Assembly (NCBI RefSeq): GCF_029931775.1
Contig: NC_079331.1
Location: 23,003,720-23,067,719, forward strand
Direction: 5' to 3'
Source of the DNA: Euleptes europaea
Lineage: Eukaryota > Chordata > Lepidosauria > Squamata > Sphaerodactylidae
DNA: 64,000 nt
Every line of letters begins with the position of its first letter. The stretch's first letter is position 1. Below the pieces are notes generated by a model. It had not been told where the DNA came from. It worked only from the letters and a program-made list of their open reading frames with translations, and searched no databases. The position numbers and the translations under genes were made by a program. Positions 24,369 through 35,300 of this stretch are shown one piece after another.

Positions 24369-24624
24369 TAGGGCTGCCAACTTCACATAGGGAATTTCCT
24401 GGGAATTTGGAGGTAGAACCCGGGGAGGGACCTCAATAGGGTATAATGCCTTAATATTAGGAATCTCCAGGTAGGGCTTGGAGATCTCCCAGAATTACAA
24501 CCAATCCCCAGGCAACACAGGTCAGTTCCCCTGGAGGAAATGGCCGCTTCAGAGGACAAACAGCATCACATCCTCACTGACCTTCCTCCTCAGGCTAAAT
24601 ATATATATATACACACACACACAT

Positions 24625-24680
<56 letters not shown>

Positions 24681-24955
24681 TCAGGAAGTTCCCAAGCTGG
24701 AGTTGGCAGCCCTACATAGAGAGTCCACCCATTTTCTCCAGGAAACTGATTGCTGTAGTCTGAAGATCAATTGTAATGGTGTATAAGTGTGAGGAGGGTA
24801 TCCTGTAATCTTCCTTGAGTAGCAGGGTTGCCAGGTCCCTCTTTGCCACCGGTGGGAGGTTTTGGTGGGCAAAGCCTGACGCGGGCAGGGTTTGAGGAGG
24901 GGACTTCAATGCCATAGAGTCCAATTGCCAAAGCAGCCATTTTTCTCCAGGGGAA
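24369..24955. repeat. Two GGTTGCCAACC-type repeats around a TA/CA microsatellite
   Basis: The first copy is about 24369-24598 (GCTGCCAACTTCACATAGG; AGTTCCCCTGGAGGAAATGG). A microsatellite of TA and CA repeats follows (24599-24680). A further copy or copies in mixed orientation run to 24955, with TTTTCTCCAGGAAACTGA, GGGTTGCCAGGTCCCTC and TTTTTCTCCAGGGGAACTG. The run ends where a long hairpin begins. Confidence 0.55.
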
Positions 24956-25128
24956 CTGAAGTGATCTGTAAATGTGTGAAATCCAAAGCTAACCTGCATG
25001 GCTATTGTGGACTGTAGTCTTTGTTAGTCTGGAAACCTGTCCTGAAAACCTCCAGACTAACAAAGACTACAGTCCACAATAGCCATGCAGATTAGCTTTG
25101 GATTCCACACATTAACAGATCACTTCAG
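24956..25128. repeat. Long hairpin: inverted arms of about 75 bases
   Basis: The left arm 24956-25032 and right arm 25052-25128 are inverted copies with only a few mismatches (GGCTATTGTGGACTGTAGTC and GACTACAGTCCACAATAGCC). The loop is about 20 bases. It has no coding capacity and differs from the GGGTAGCC fold-back family. Confidence 0.8.
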
Positions 25129-25296
25129 GATACAATGGTTCCATATTAACATCCCACACCCTCATTAGCCCATTATCTTGATACTTACAGGACAACGGTT
25201 AGCACATTACCTTTGATTCTTTTTGCAGGACAATGATTCAGCTCAAACCCAACCCCTTTCTGACTACATATTACTCTTCCTACACACTTGACACTG

Positions 25297-25411
25297 ACAC
25301 CGTCCTTCAGGGTTACTCCTCTGAAGATACCGGCCACAGCTGCGGGCGAAACGTCGGGAAAGAAAATACCAAGACCGCGGTCACGCAGCCCGGATAACCC
25401 ACAAGAACCAA
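25297..25411 (+). repeat. Half copy of the GCGAAACGTC fold-back family
   Basis: It contains CTCTGAAGATACCGGCCACA, GCTGCGGGCGAAACGTCGGG and AAAGAAAATACC, and ends CCCGGATAACCCACAAGAAC. This corresponds to the right arm of the complete element at 51178-51404. Only one arm is present. Confidence 0.6.
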
Positions 25412-25561
25412 TCCCCTGTATTACTTTATTGAGCATTTGAAGTAATTGAGGCATTTCATTTGGAGGGGTTTTTTTTTTTTTTTTAAATATATCCCACAGG
25501 AAGGGCAGAGCCCTCTGTGGGGCGGTTTTGGGACGAGGGGTCTCTAGTGGTCGGGAATCCT

Positions 25562-25739
25562 GTGGGGGTCCAACCCCCCCCCTTTGTGGGGGTCCAACCC
25601 CCCCCTTTGTGGGGGTCCAACCCCCCCCTTTGTGGGGGTCCAACCCCCCCCTTTGTGGAGGTTCACCCCCCCCCTTTGTGGAGGTTCACCCCCCCCCTTT
25701 GTGGAGGTTCACCCCCCCTTTGTGGAGGTTCACCCCCCC
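25562..25739. repeat. Tandem array, eight units of 22-23 bp
   Basis: Four units of GGGGGTCCAACCCCCCC plus CTTTGT are followed by four of GGAGGTTCACCCCCCCC plus TTTGT. Each unit has a G run facing a C run and could fold on itself or form G- or C-rich four-stranded structures. It lies about 450 bases upstream of the MAP2K5 start codon. Confidence 0.85.
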
Positions 25740-25760
25740 ACACACACTTTCCCCCTTCTG

Positions 25761-25960
25761 AGGGAATCGCTTCGCAGCCACCCCTCCCCCCCCCGAGGGG
25801 GCCTGGCTTTGACGCGGCCTCTCTCTCTCTCTCCCCGCCCGCCTCAGCCTTTCCGGCCCGGCCGGGCCGGAAAGGCTGAGGCGGGCGGGGAGAGAGAGAG
25901 AGAGGCCGCGTCAAAGCCAGGCCCCCCCGGGGGGGAGGGGTGGCTGCGAAGCGATTCCCT
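25761..25960. repeat. 200-bp near-perfect palindrome before MAP2K5
   Basis: The left arm 25761-25861 and right arm 25862-25960 are inverted copies with no loop, centred on GGCCCGGCCGGGCC. Shared inner blocks are CTGGCTTTGACGCGGCC, a (CT)n run and CCCCGCCCGCCTCAGCC. The arms differ mainly in a C/G run. A third partial copy of the right arm follows in direct orientation at about 25979-26055. Confidence 0.9.
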
Positions 25961-25978
25961 CGCTCTGAGGGAAAAAGC

Positions 25979-26055
25979 CAGGCCGCGTCAAAGCCAGCCA
26001 GCCCCCCCCCCGGGGGGGAGGGGTAGCTGCGAAGCGATTCCCTCAGAGCGAGGGA
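25979..26055. repeat. Third, partial copy of the palindrome arm
   Basis: It carries AGGCCGCGTCAAAGCCAGCC, a C/G run, GGGAGGGGTAGCTGCGAAGC and GATTCCCTCAGAGCGAGGG. This is the same order as the right arm of the 25761-25960 palindrome, with an extra AGCC. Confidence 0.85.
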
Positions 26056-26184
26056 CGCAAGAAGGCCGCGCCTGCCTGCCTGCCTGCCTGCGGCCGGGCC
26101 GGGCCTGGGGGCCGCCATGTGAGGAGAGCCGCGCTCGCCCCCCCCCCTCCGGCCCGGCGGCTCCTCCTCCCCGCCCCCCCGGGG

Positions 26185-26328
26185 ATGCTCCTGCTGGCCG
26201 TGGGCGACCCCGCCGCCGCCATGGAGCCCCCCGCCCCGGCCCTGGTCATCCGCATCCGCATCCCGGACGGCGGCGCCGTCGACTGGACCGTCCACCCCGC
26301 GCCCCAGCTGCTCTTCAGGGACGTCCTG
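26185..26328 (+). CDS. MAP2K5: MAP2K5 exon 1 (coding part)
   Basis: It starts [20 protein letters not shown] and ends PQLLFRDVL before the donor GTCAGT, in phase 0. A second in-frame ATG at 26221 (Met13) has the stronger context GCCGCCGCCATGG. The human protein also has a Met at this place (MLWLALGPFPAMEN), so either may start translation. Confidence 0.92.
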
Positions 26329-29300
26329 GTCAGTCGGGGGCGGGGGGGGAGGCGGCTGGGAGACCCCCCCCCGACCCATTCCCCGGGGGGTGGGGTGGGG
26401 TCACAGGGCCGGGGGGGGGTCTTCCTTCATCCAGCACTTTAGCTCTCCCCCTCCCCCCTTCTCGGGAGCCCGGGCAGCTCCGCATGGGAGGGGGCAAAAC
26501 CTTAAATCAAATAGGAGGATAAACTGACTGGGGGGGGGGGTAGGTGGGGTTAGAAAGTTGGAAAGCACGTGTCCAGTTTTGGGAAGCGTTTGGATTTATC
26601 CTGCGTTTTCAGGGCTGTTTCTACGTTTAAAAAAATAAATGAGCAGTAATCCGTTCAGGACGGCTGTTGGGAAGGGGGCGGCGCCTTTGATTCAAAGCGG
26701 TCCCCCAACGGCGATTTTAAAACTTGGCTTTGTGTGCTCTTGTTTTGTTTGTGATATCAGCCGCCTTGAGCTCTGGAAGAAAGGCGGCTAATACAATGTT
26801 TTCAGCAAATAAATAAATAAAGAGTTCAGACGTGCTGGCGGTCACTGTCTAGGCCAGTGGTTCCCAACCTTTTTTTGACCAGGGACCACTAGGACCTTTT
26901 TGTTCGGTGCAGGGACCCCAAGGTTCAAAATAAAAATTCAGAGAATTTGAAAATAAACTTTAATCATAACTGTTAGGTAAACAACAATATTTTCTGGTAG
27001 GGTATGAGCTTTCGTGAGCCACAGCTCACTACTTCAGATATCTTCAGATATCTGAAGAAGTGAGCTGTGGCTCCCGAAATCTCATACCCTACCAAAAATA
27101 TTGTTGTTAGTCTTGAAGGTGCTACTGGACTCTTGCCCTTTTCTACTACTGCAGACAGACTAACACGGCTACCCACTGTGAATTATCTTGTTAGGTAAAC
27201 ATTACACTTAGAATAATTGTGAGAGATCCCCCTCTCTGAGTTTGCTTCTCCAAATCAGTTGCTCAGACGTTGATACAGAAACAATAGATTTATTGAAGCC
27301 TTCAGGAGATGAGACAGGCACAGGTAGAAAGTTGCAAGTGAGGGGCTATACGGGTTTACAGAATATATTGACTCCAGGGCACTGGGGCACTGGGGTTCAC
27401 ACTTATTGTTATGGGAAGTTACAAGCTTGGCATAATACAAAACATCAGACGGATCCCAGGAAGTCTGGTGCGGCTATCACACTTCCAAGGCCGCACCGGC
27501 CTGAGGGAGTACTGGCAGGAAGAACAGCGGGGGGGAAGATACATGGGCCATCAGGCCTGGCGCCTGAGACCAGAAGGTGTGAACTGCTTTTACGAGTTCA
27601 CTGATAACACCGCAGGTGATGGAAAGCAGAGACACAAAGACAGAGACCCTCACATTCTGCCCCCCTTAAGGCCCCCCTCCGAGAGGACGAGGCTTATCGG
27701 GATAAGCGAGGTGGAATTCTCGGACCAAGCGAGGAGCTGCCATGTGGGGTGCGGCCACCCATTCGTCATGAGCGGAGCCAAGGTTTTTCCAGCGAACAAA
27801 GTAAAACAGTTTCCCTTTCTTCCATTTGGAATCTAAAACCTTGGATATTTCCAAATGGGTATCCCCTCCTACTACGGTAGGAATCTCATGAGCGGGAGGG
27901 GGGTGGAACTGGGGAGCTGCTACATAAGGTTTGAGGAGGCTTATATGGAAGACTGGATGAACTCCCTTGAGAGTCTTAGGGAGACTCAGTTCCACGGTAA
28001 CCTCGTTGATTACTCTGGTAATGGGGAAAGGTCCTACATAACGGTCGCTCAGTTTTTTGCAGGGGCGAAGAGAGCGGAGGTTTTTGGTGGACAGATAGAC
28101 TTGCTCCCCCACCTTGAGTTCCCATCCCGGAGACCGGTGTTTGTCTGCTTGTTCCTTGTACTTGCTTTTTGCCCTTTCCAGATTTTTGAGCAACCATGGC
28201 CAGGTGGATTTAACCACCTGAATCCACTCCTGAAGATCAGGGGTAGACTGGAGCTCTGGCGAGACGGGGGCAGAACCGAAAGGGCCAAAATCCGTCCCGT
28301 ATATAACTTGGAAGGGACTAAAGCCGGTAGAGGAATGAGGCGCATTGTTGTACGCATATTCGGCAAATGGCAGCAGGTCGACCCAGTCGTCCTGGTGGAA
28401 ATTTACATAGCAACGCAAATAACATTCTACTACCGCATTTACTCGTTCCGTTTGACCATCCGTTTGGGGGTGATAGGCGGAAGAAAGGCCCTGTTCCTCC
28501 ACTCCCATTAACTTTAGGAAAGCCCGCCAGAATTTGGCAACAAACTGGACCCCCCGGTCGGAGAGGACCTTCCTCGGGATCGAGTGTAGCCTGAGGACGT
28601 GCGTGATGAACAGTTTAGCTAAGCCCTGGGCTGAAGGAAGACCTGCACATGGAACGAAATGAACCTGTTTGGAAAAGAGGTCTGTGATAACCCAGAGAAC
28701 CGTTTTCCCCCGACTTGGAGGTAGGTCGGTGATAAAATCCATGGCGATGACTTCCCAGGGACGGGAGGGGTTCTCAAGCGGTTTGAGAAGCCCCGGGGGT
28801 TTTCCCATCCGTTTCTTGGCTGTGGCGCAGGTGGGGCAGCTGCGCACATACAACTCTACATCAGATCTCATACCGGGCCACCAGAATTGCCTTCGAACCA
28901 GGTGAAGCGTTTTTATGAAACCAAAATGACCTGCTAGCCTGGCCCCATGTACAAGTCCCAATACTTCTTTGCGAAGGGAAGATGGGACATATAGTTTCCC
29001 CCCTTGCACCCACCAAGTGTTGGTTCGTTCCAAGCCAGTGGGGAGGAGATGGTGCTCCTCCTCCTGTAAGGAGGCGTCCCGGAGTCGCTGTTGGAATGCT
29101 TCCGGGATACCTTTGAGCGTAGGGGGGGTCTCCGGTTGGCGGGCTTGGGATCGGGTGGTGACGGCCAAGCCAGGGACTTCCCCTCGCTGTTCGGGAGTGA
29201 ACAGGGAGTCGACGGGGCGATCGAAATCGTTGCGATACTGGGGAAGTCGTGACAAAGCATCAGCTAGGGCATTTTCTTTGCCAGGGACATGTTTGAGGGT

Positions 29301-32300
29301 GAACCGGAATTTTGCAAAAAATTGGGCCCACCGAATTTGTTTGGCATTGAGTTTTCTAGCTCCCTTGAGAGCCTCAAGATTCTTGTGATCTGTGCACACT
29401 TCGAACGGCAGCTCGGCCCCCTCTAAGAAGTGTCTCCATATGGTAAGGGCATGTTTGACCGCTGCTGCCTCCTTCTCCCAAATGGCCCAGTTGATTTCGG
29501 ACTGGGAAAACTTCTTGGAGAAGTAGGCGCATGGCCTCAACCGTCCCCCCTCATCCCTCTGCAATAGGGCCCCGCCCATGGCTACATCCGAGGCATCCAC
29601 CTGCACCACGAAGGGCTTGGTGCAATCCGGGTGAGCCAAAACGGGTTCGGATGAAAAAAGTAGCTTTAAACGTTCAAAAGCTTGCTGGCACTGGGGAGAC
29701 CATTGCAGACGGGCTGAGGGGAGTGCGGCGCTAGCCCCCCTGTCCTTGGTACGCAACAGGGCAGTGAGGGGAAGCGCAACTTGGGCAAAGTTGGGAATGA
29801 AATTCCGGTAAAAGTTGGCAAACCCCAAAAACTGTTGAAGTTGGCGGCGGGTAGTGGGGGTTTCCCAGTCCCGCACCGCCTGGACCTTGGCGGGGTCCAT
29901 TTCCAACCCTTGGTGGGAAATCACATACCCCAGAAATGTAATAGAAGGTTGGTGGAATTCACACTTGGACACCTTAGCATACAGTTTGTGCTCCCGCAGC
30001 CGCTGGAGCACTTCTCGCACTAGGCGCACATGTTCTTCCATGGTCTCAGAGTAAATAAGAATGTCATCGAGAAATACCACCACCCCCCGAAACAGTAAAT
30101 CATGCAAAACTTCATTAATTAATTGCATAAAGACACTCGGAGCCCCCGAAAGTCCGAACGGCATGACCAGGTACTCAAACATCCCAAAACAACTGGAAAA
30201 GGCCGTTTTGGGTTCGTCTCCTTCTTTGATGCGAATGCGGTGGTAGGCTTCTACCAAGTCCAGTTTGGTGAAGATTCGGCCCTCCTTTAATTGTGCTAGA
30301 AGGTCAGGAATAAGAGGGAGGGGGTAAGCATTAGACTGGGTGACTGCGTTCAGTCTGCGAAAGTCAATACACAGTCTTAAATCTCCCGTCTTTTTCTTTA
30401 CAAAGAAAGCTGGGGCTGAATAAGGAGCCTTGGAGGGGCGTATGAAACCCCTCGCCAGATTGACATCCAGATAGTCTCGCAATACAGTCTTTTCACTAGG
30501 GCTCATGGGGTAAACCTTTCCCTTAGACAGTTTGCCTTCCCCTACAATCTCGATGGCACAGTCCGTTTCTCTGTGGGGAGGCAGTTCGTCGCACTCTCTA
30601 ACATCGAAAACATCAGTAAACTGCGAGTACTCAGAGGGTAATTGAGGAGAGACTGGGGCGGGGGACCCTACCAGTGCGGCGGCTGGAGTTCTGAGTACCC
30701 GTTCCTTGTCATGCAACCCACAGGGGTTTTCGGGGAAGGAAAGCACCCGTTTAACCCAATCAATGGAGGGATTGTGTCCCCTTAACCAGTTCATCCCTAA
30801 CACCACAGGGGTTACAATAGGGGCGATGGTGAAATACAACCGTTCCCAATGTTCCCCCACGGACATAATCACGGCTGCAGTTCTGTGGGTCACAGGGCCC
30901 CGTTTAAAGTCACTCCCGTCCATTTGGGAAAAACGGAGGGGTCCCGGAAGCCGCTTGCGCCGGACACCCAACTTCTTGGCAGTTTCCTCATTTATCATGG
31001 TGCGGGCACACCCCGAGTCGACCAACGCGGGGACCTCTAACGGGGGACCCCCTTTGGGTAGGGACAGATGAACACGCACAAATACATTGTCCTCTTGGGC
31101 GCTTACCATCGGTGGAGCTCCTTGCACAACGATAGGGACGGTCTGCTGCGGAGCCCCCTCTACAGCAGACCGACGGCGTTTTTTGCCGGCTGTTCCCACT
31201 CTTCCTCCTCGCTGGAAGAGGGGGACGGGGTGGTGGCTTCCGGGGAGCCGTCCGAATCAAAGACGGTATTTGTAATCCGGGACCCCGATGGGACCGTAGA
31301 GTCGGATGCCCCATCCTGGGGGCGCGCGTGGAGAGCGGAGGGTGCGCCGGAGCGCCGGCTCAGTGGTCCACTTCTGCGGCGAGGCTGGCTGTCGGCGGCC
31401 GGTTTCGTCGGCTCGGCCTGGGTTTGGCGGGGGGGGGTCGGACGGCCTGAGCGAGAGGGGCATTGCGATGCAAAGTGACCCTTTCCCCCGCAGATCAGGC
31501 AGACGCCGGCCTCGAACCGCTTGCGGCGTTCCGCGGCCGAGAGACCCCCGCCACCCCCTTGCCGGAGTTCCCGGCCACGGTCACCTCGGGGCCTGGGGTC
31601 TCGCCCAAGCCGTTGCTTGGACAAGTTCAGGAGTTGTTTGCGATTCTCGATGTCAGCAGCATGGCGAACCCAACCTTCCACATCCGGGGGGTTCCCTTGC
31701 ATGAAGGCCCAATGTTGGAGGTCTGGGTTGAGACCCTCCCTGAAACATTGTACCAAGGTAGCTTCACTCCAGTCCAGAATTCGGCTAGCCAGTGACTGGA
31801 ACTCACTTGCATACTGCGCCACCGACTTAGTCCCTTGGCGCAGTTGCATCAGGGAGGCTTTAGCCCGCTCACCCAGAGTCGGGTCCTCAAAACGGTTTCA
31901 GAGTGCTACCATGAACTCGTCCAGGGTTCGCAGCACCGGCGAGCGGAGTTCATACTGCAACACCATCCAGGCAGCCGCCTCCCCTTGCAGTAAGGAAGCC
32001 ACGTACTGCACCCGGGACTCCTCAGAAACGAAGGTTCGGCCTTGTTCCCGCATAAAAATGTCTACTTGGACCATAAAAAAGGTCAACTGGTCTCCCGACC
32101 CGTCATACGTGACTTTCAGGTCCCGACGGGCCGGGGGGGCAGGGGTTGCGGGCGGAACTACCGGCGCCCCGTCTGGGGGAGCACCGGCTGGAGGTTGCAA
32201 CTTCAGCGCATCTAGGGTCGTGGCCATCTCACCCATTACGCGTTGCATGATCTCCATCTGCTCCTGCATAGCCCGGCGGTCTTCCTGCCACTGCTTTCGT

Positions 32301-35300
32301 TCTTCCTCCATGAGGGCCTCTTTGCGGGCCGGGTCCCCTTCGAGTCCCGTGCTGGGGAAGGCCAACCGGCGATCCTTCGCCGCAGTCCGCGAGAGCGACC
32401 AGCCCTTGGGAGAGTCCAGCCAATAAGTAAGCCCCCGGGGACGTCCGTCCCGATCTTGGTCGGGGGCGCGACCCTTCGGTTTCTTTGGCTTGGCTCCCTC
32501 CTCCTTCGGGTCCGGCTTCTCCGGCTCGTCCGGTTCCTTGGGGGCATCGGGGTTAGGGGTGGTGTCCTCGTCGGCTGACATTCTGTCCAAAGCGGTACAG
32601 CTGCAGTCCGAGAGGCAAGGACTTGCAACTTAATGTGAGAGATCCCCCTCTCTGAGTTTGCTTCTCCAAATCAGTTGCTCAGACGTTGATACAGAAACAA
32701 TAGATTTATTGAAGCCTTCAGGAGATGAGACAGGCACAGGTAGAAAGTTGCAAGTGAGGGGCTATACGGGTTTACAGAATATATTGACTCCAGGGCACTG
32801 GGGCACTGGGGTTCACACTTATTGTTATGGGAAGTTACAAGCTTGGCATAATACAAAACATCAGACGGATCCCAGGAAGTCTGGTGCGGCTATCACACTT
32901 CCAAGGCCGCACCGGCCTGAGGGAGTACTGGCAGGAAGAACAGCGGGGGGGAAGATACATGGGCCATCAGGCCTGGCGCCTGAGACCAGAAGGTGTGAAC
33001 TGCTTTTACGAGTTCACTGATAACACCGCAGGTGATGGAAAGCAGAGACACAAAGACAGAGACCCTCACAATAATATTTGAATATATATTTTTATAATAG
33101 AGAACTTTTAATTGAAAATATTAATTTATTATGGGTTTATAACTTTGTTTCGGGGACCCCTGGTTTGGTTCTCGTGGACCCCTGGGGGTCCATGGACCCC
33201 TGGTTGGGAACCAGTGGTCTAGGCCAAAGCTTCTTTAACTGTAGGTCGGGACCCCTTATGGGGTCACGTAACTGAATTTGGGGGTCGTGAAAAGTTTGGT
33301 TTACTATCAGTAAATGTTTGATTTGTATACCTATTTTATATACCTATATACCCTGGGTCGCGTAAAAATCTCTTGGGCAAAAAGGGTCGGGAGTGGAAAA
33401 AGTTTAGGAAGCCCTGGTCTAGCCTCTTGACAACTTTTTTAGTTTACTAACTTTGTATGATGGGGTTTTTAAAATGGGGTTAAGAAGAAACTGTCCTGAC
33501 CAGGATGGCCTAGGCTATCTTGTCAGATCTTGTAAGATCTCAGAAGCTAAGCAGGGTCAGCCCTGGTTAGTGTTTGGGTGGGAGGTCACCAGGGTTGTTG
33601 CGCAGAGGCAGGCAATGGCAAACCACCTCCAAACATCTCTTGTCTTGAAGACCCTTTGGGACATGACAAACCCCCCTCCCCCCAAAAAAAGGGGGGAAAG
33701 AGGTGATTTATTTGGTGTTAAAGAATCTTGAACATCCCATGCCCTCCTTTTCCTTGGATGCATGCTGCCTAGGGTTATCAGTGAGTGGGTTTTGCAGATC
33801 ATAATTTTAATGGGTTGACTCTTCAGCGTGCCATCCCGTGCAGGTTTTTGCACTGAGGTTGGTAAGGAACTTTGGTGCTTCTCACCTTGATTGCAAGAAG
33901 TTGTGTACATTCTTAAAATCAGGTATGGGCTGGTTAGGGGAACAAAGGGAACAACAGTGGCCAAAGTGTTATGCTAGTAAGAAAACAAAATAAAATTTTT
34001 AAACAAGACAGCGCCTTTTTCACTGCAGCAGCGTAGACCAGGAAGTTGGAGGATACTAGCATCCTTGGAGCCACATATAAAAACAATAAAAAGGAAAAGA
34101 GATGCTTTTACAAATGTTTCATGACCTTCCTGTTGCAGAGGTCAGTTTCAGTTTTGGGAACAAGTTACATTCTGAGCAGCCCTAGATCTAGTGGTGGTTT
34201 ATACTGAGATAATCTTTTTTGCCAGAAGCAAAAACAAAATCCAGGTAATACTTTTTTTCAAGACTAAGCAAAATAATGCATTGTGCAAGCTTTTGATCTC
34301 TCCAGCACTCTTCATCGGGCTGGACATTACAAGGAAGGGTTCTGGATAACTTGAAATCTTGTGCCATATGTTGCGTTATTTGGTCTTAATTAAAGGCATT
34401 GTATGAATTTTGTGTTTGGATTTTGCTGTGTACCAAAACAGTTACTGACTTAAAAGAGATGTTATTATCTATGTGTTATCTGTGTGTTATCCCCCTCACC
34501 ATCAGGTCATGATCTTGTGTTTCAACTTAGAGTATTGCAGGGAGGCCCTGACAAATTTCCATTGGCTCTAGGAGCCAGTCCAAAGATTTAGAAGCCAGAC
34601 TCATCCAGCTGTCAGACCATTGTGGTATAATCACCATATTTTAAAATTATTGCTGCCCCAAAACTCTAATTAACAGTTTTTTGTAATTGTATTAAAGGTA
34701 TGACCAAGTGTTGTAGCATGTAAATAAAAATAGAGCTAAGTCTAGTTGTGATCATCACAACAAAAAGCAAAGTCAGCATGGTGTAGTGGTTAAGAGCGGT
34801 GAACCCTGATCTGGAGAACCGGGTTTGATTCCCTACTCCTCCACATGAGCGGCGGAGGCTAATCTGGTAAACCAGACTGGTTTCCCCAGTCCTATACATG
34901 AAGCCAGCTAGGTGACCTTGGGCTAGTCACAGCTCTTTTAGAGCTCTCTCAGTCCCTCCTGCCTCATAGGGTGTCTGTTGTGAGGAGGGGGAGGGAAGGT
35001 GATTGTAAGCCTGTTTGATTCTTCCTTAAGTGGTAGAGAAAGCCGGAATTTAAAAAAAACAACTCTTCTTCTTCTCTTCTCGAATCCTAGCCCAATTTCT
35101 CACAATTCTGTTATTGCTTTAAAAAGTTCCATTTAGTTGAATCTTGGAGCCAGTACAAGAGCATGAAGTAGAGCCCTGGTGGATCACACCAGTGGTCTGT
35201 TGAGTCCAGCATCGTGTCTCACTCAGTTGCCAACCAGTTCATCCACAGGGCCAATGACAGGGAAGGGAGGCTGTGGCCTTCCCCTGATGTTGCCTCCTAA

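Larger units (their letters stand above)
25742..26184 (+). promoter_or_regulatory. CpG-rich promoter and 5' UTR of MAP2K5
   Basis: The block before the first ATG is very rich in GC and CpG, and the coding part of exon 1 continues that composition. The proximal promoter includes the palindrome and its extra copy. I see no TATA box. The transcription start is not identifiable. Confidence 0.5.
27218..33070 (-). mobile_element. Ty3/Gypsy chromodomain retroelement, nearly whole and young
   Basis: A 5.85-kb element lies on the minus strand. It is bounded by two 437-bp LTRs starting TGTGAG and ending CTCACA and by the 5-bp target duplication ATAAT (27213-27217 and 33071-33075). The LTRs look identical on reading, which means a recent insertion. 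Between them lie a gag region with a zinc knuckle and a long pol region ending in a chromodomain. A purine-rich tract (minus-strand AAGGGGGGCAGAA) lies next to the 3' LTR; I did not find a clear canonical primer-binding site. The element looks nearly whole, with about one break. It belongs to the chromovirus group of vertebrates (Sushi-like). It sits in MAP2K5 intron 1, antisense to the gene. Confidence 0.92.
26855..33216. mobile_element. hAT MITE split by two later insertions
   Basis: It is flanked by a perfect 8-bp duplication GTCTAGGC (26847-26854 and 33217-33224). The ends are inverted with one mismatch: CAGTGGTTCCCAACC on the left and GGTTGGGAACCAGTG on the right. The hAT sequence proper is only about 26855-26982, 27189-27217 and 33071-33216. 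The rest is a fold-back element and a Gypsy element inserted later. Confidence 0.85.

Noticed and set aside
25584-26522. Open frames of 238-312 codons around the MAP2K5 promoter
   Set aside because: They translate tandem repeats and the CpG island into proline- and glycine-rich strings. The real coding part there is only 26185-26328.
27242-27604. Identical 120-codon frames in both LTRs
   Set aside because: They are chance frames within the Gypsy LTRs, repeated because the LTRs are identical.
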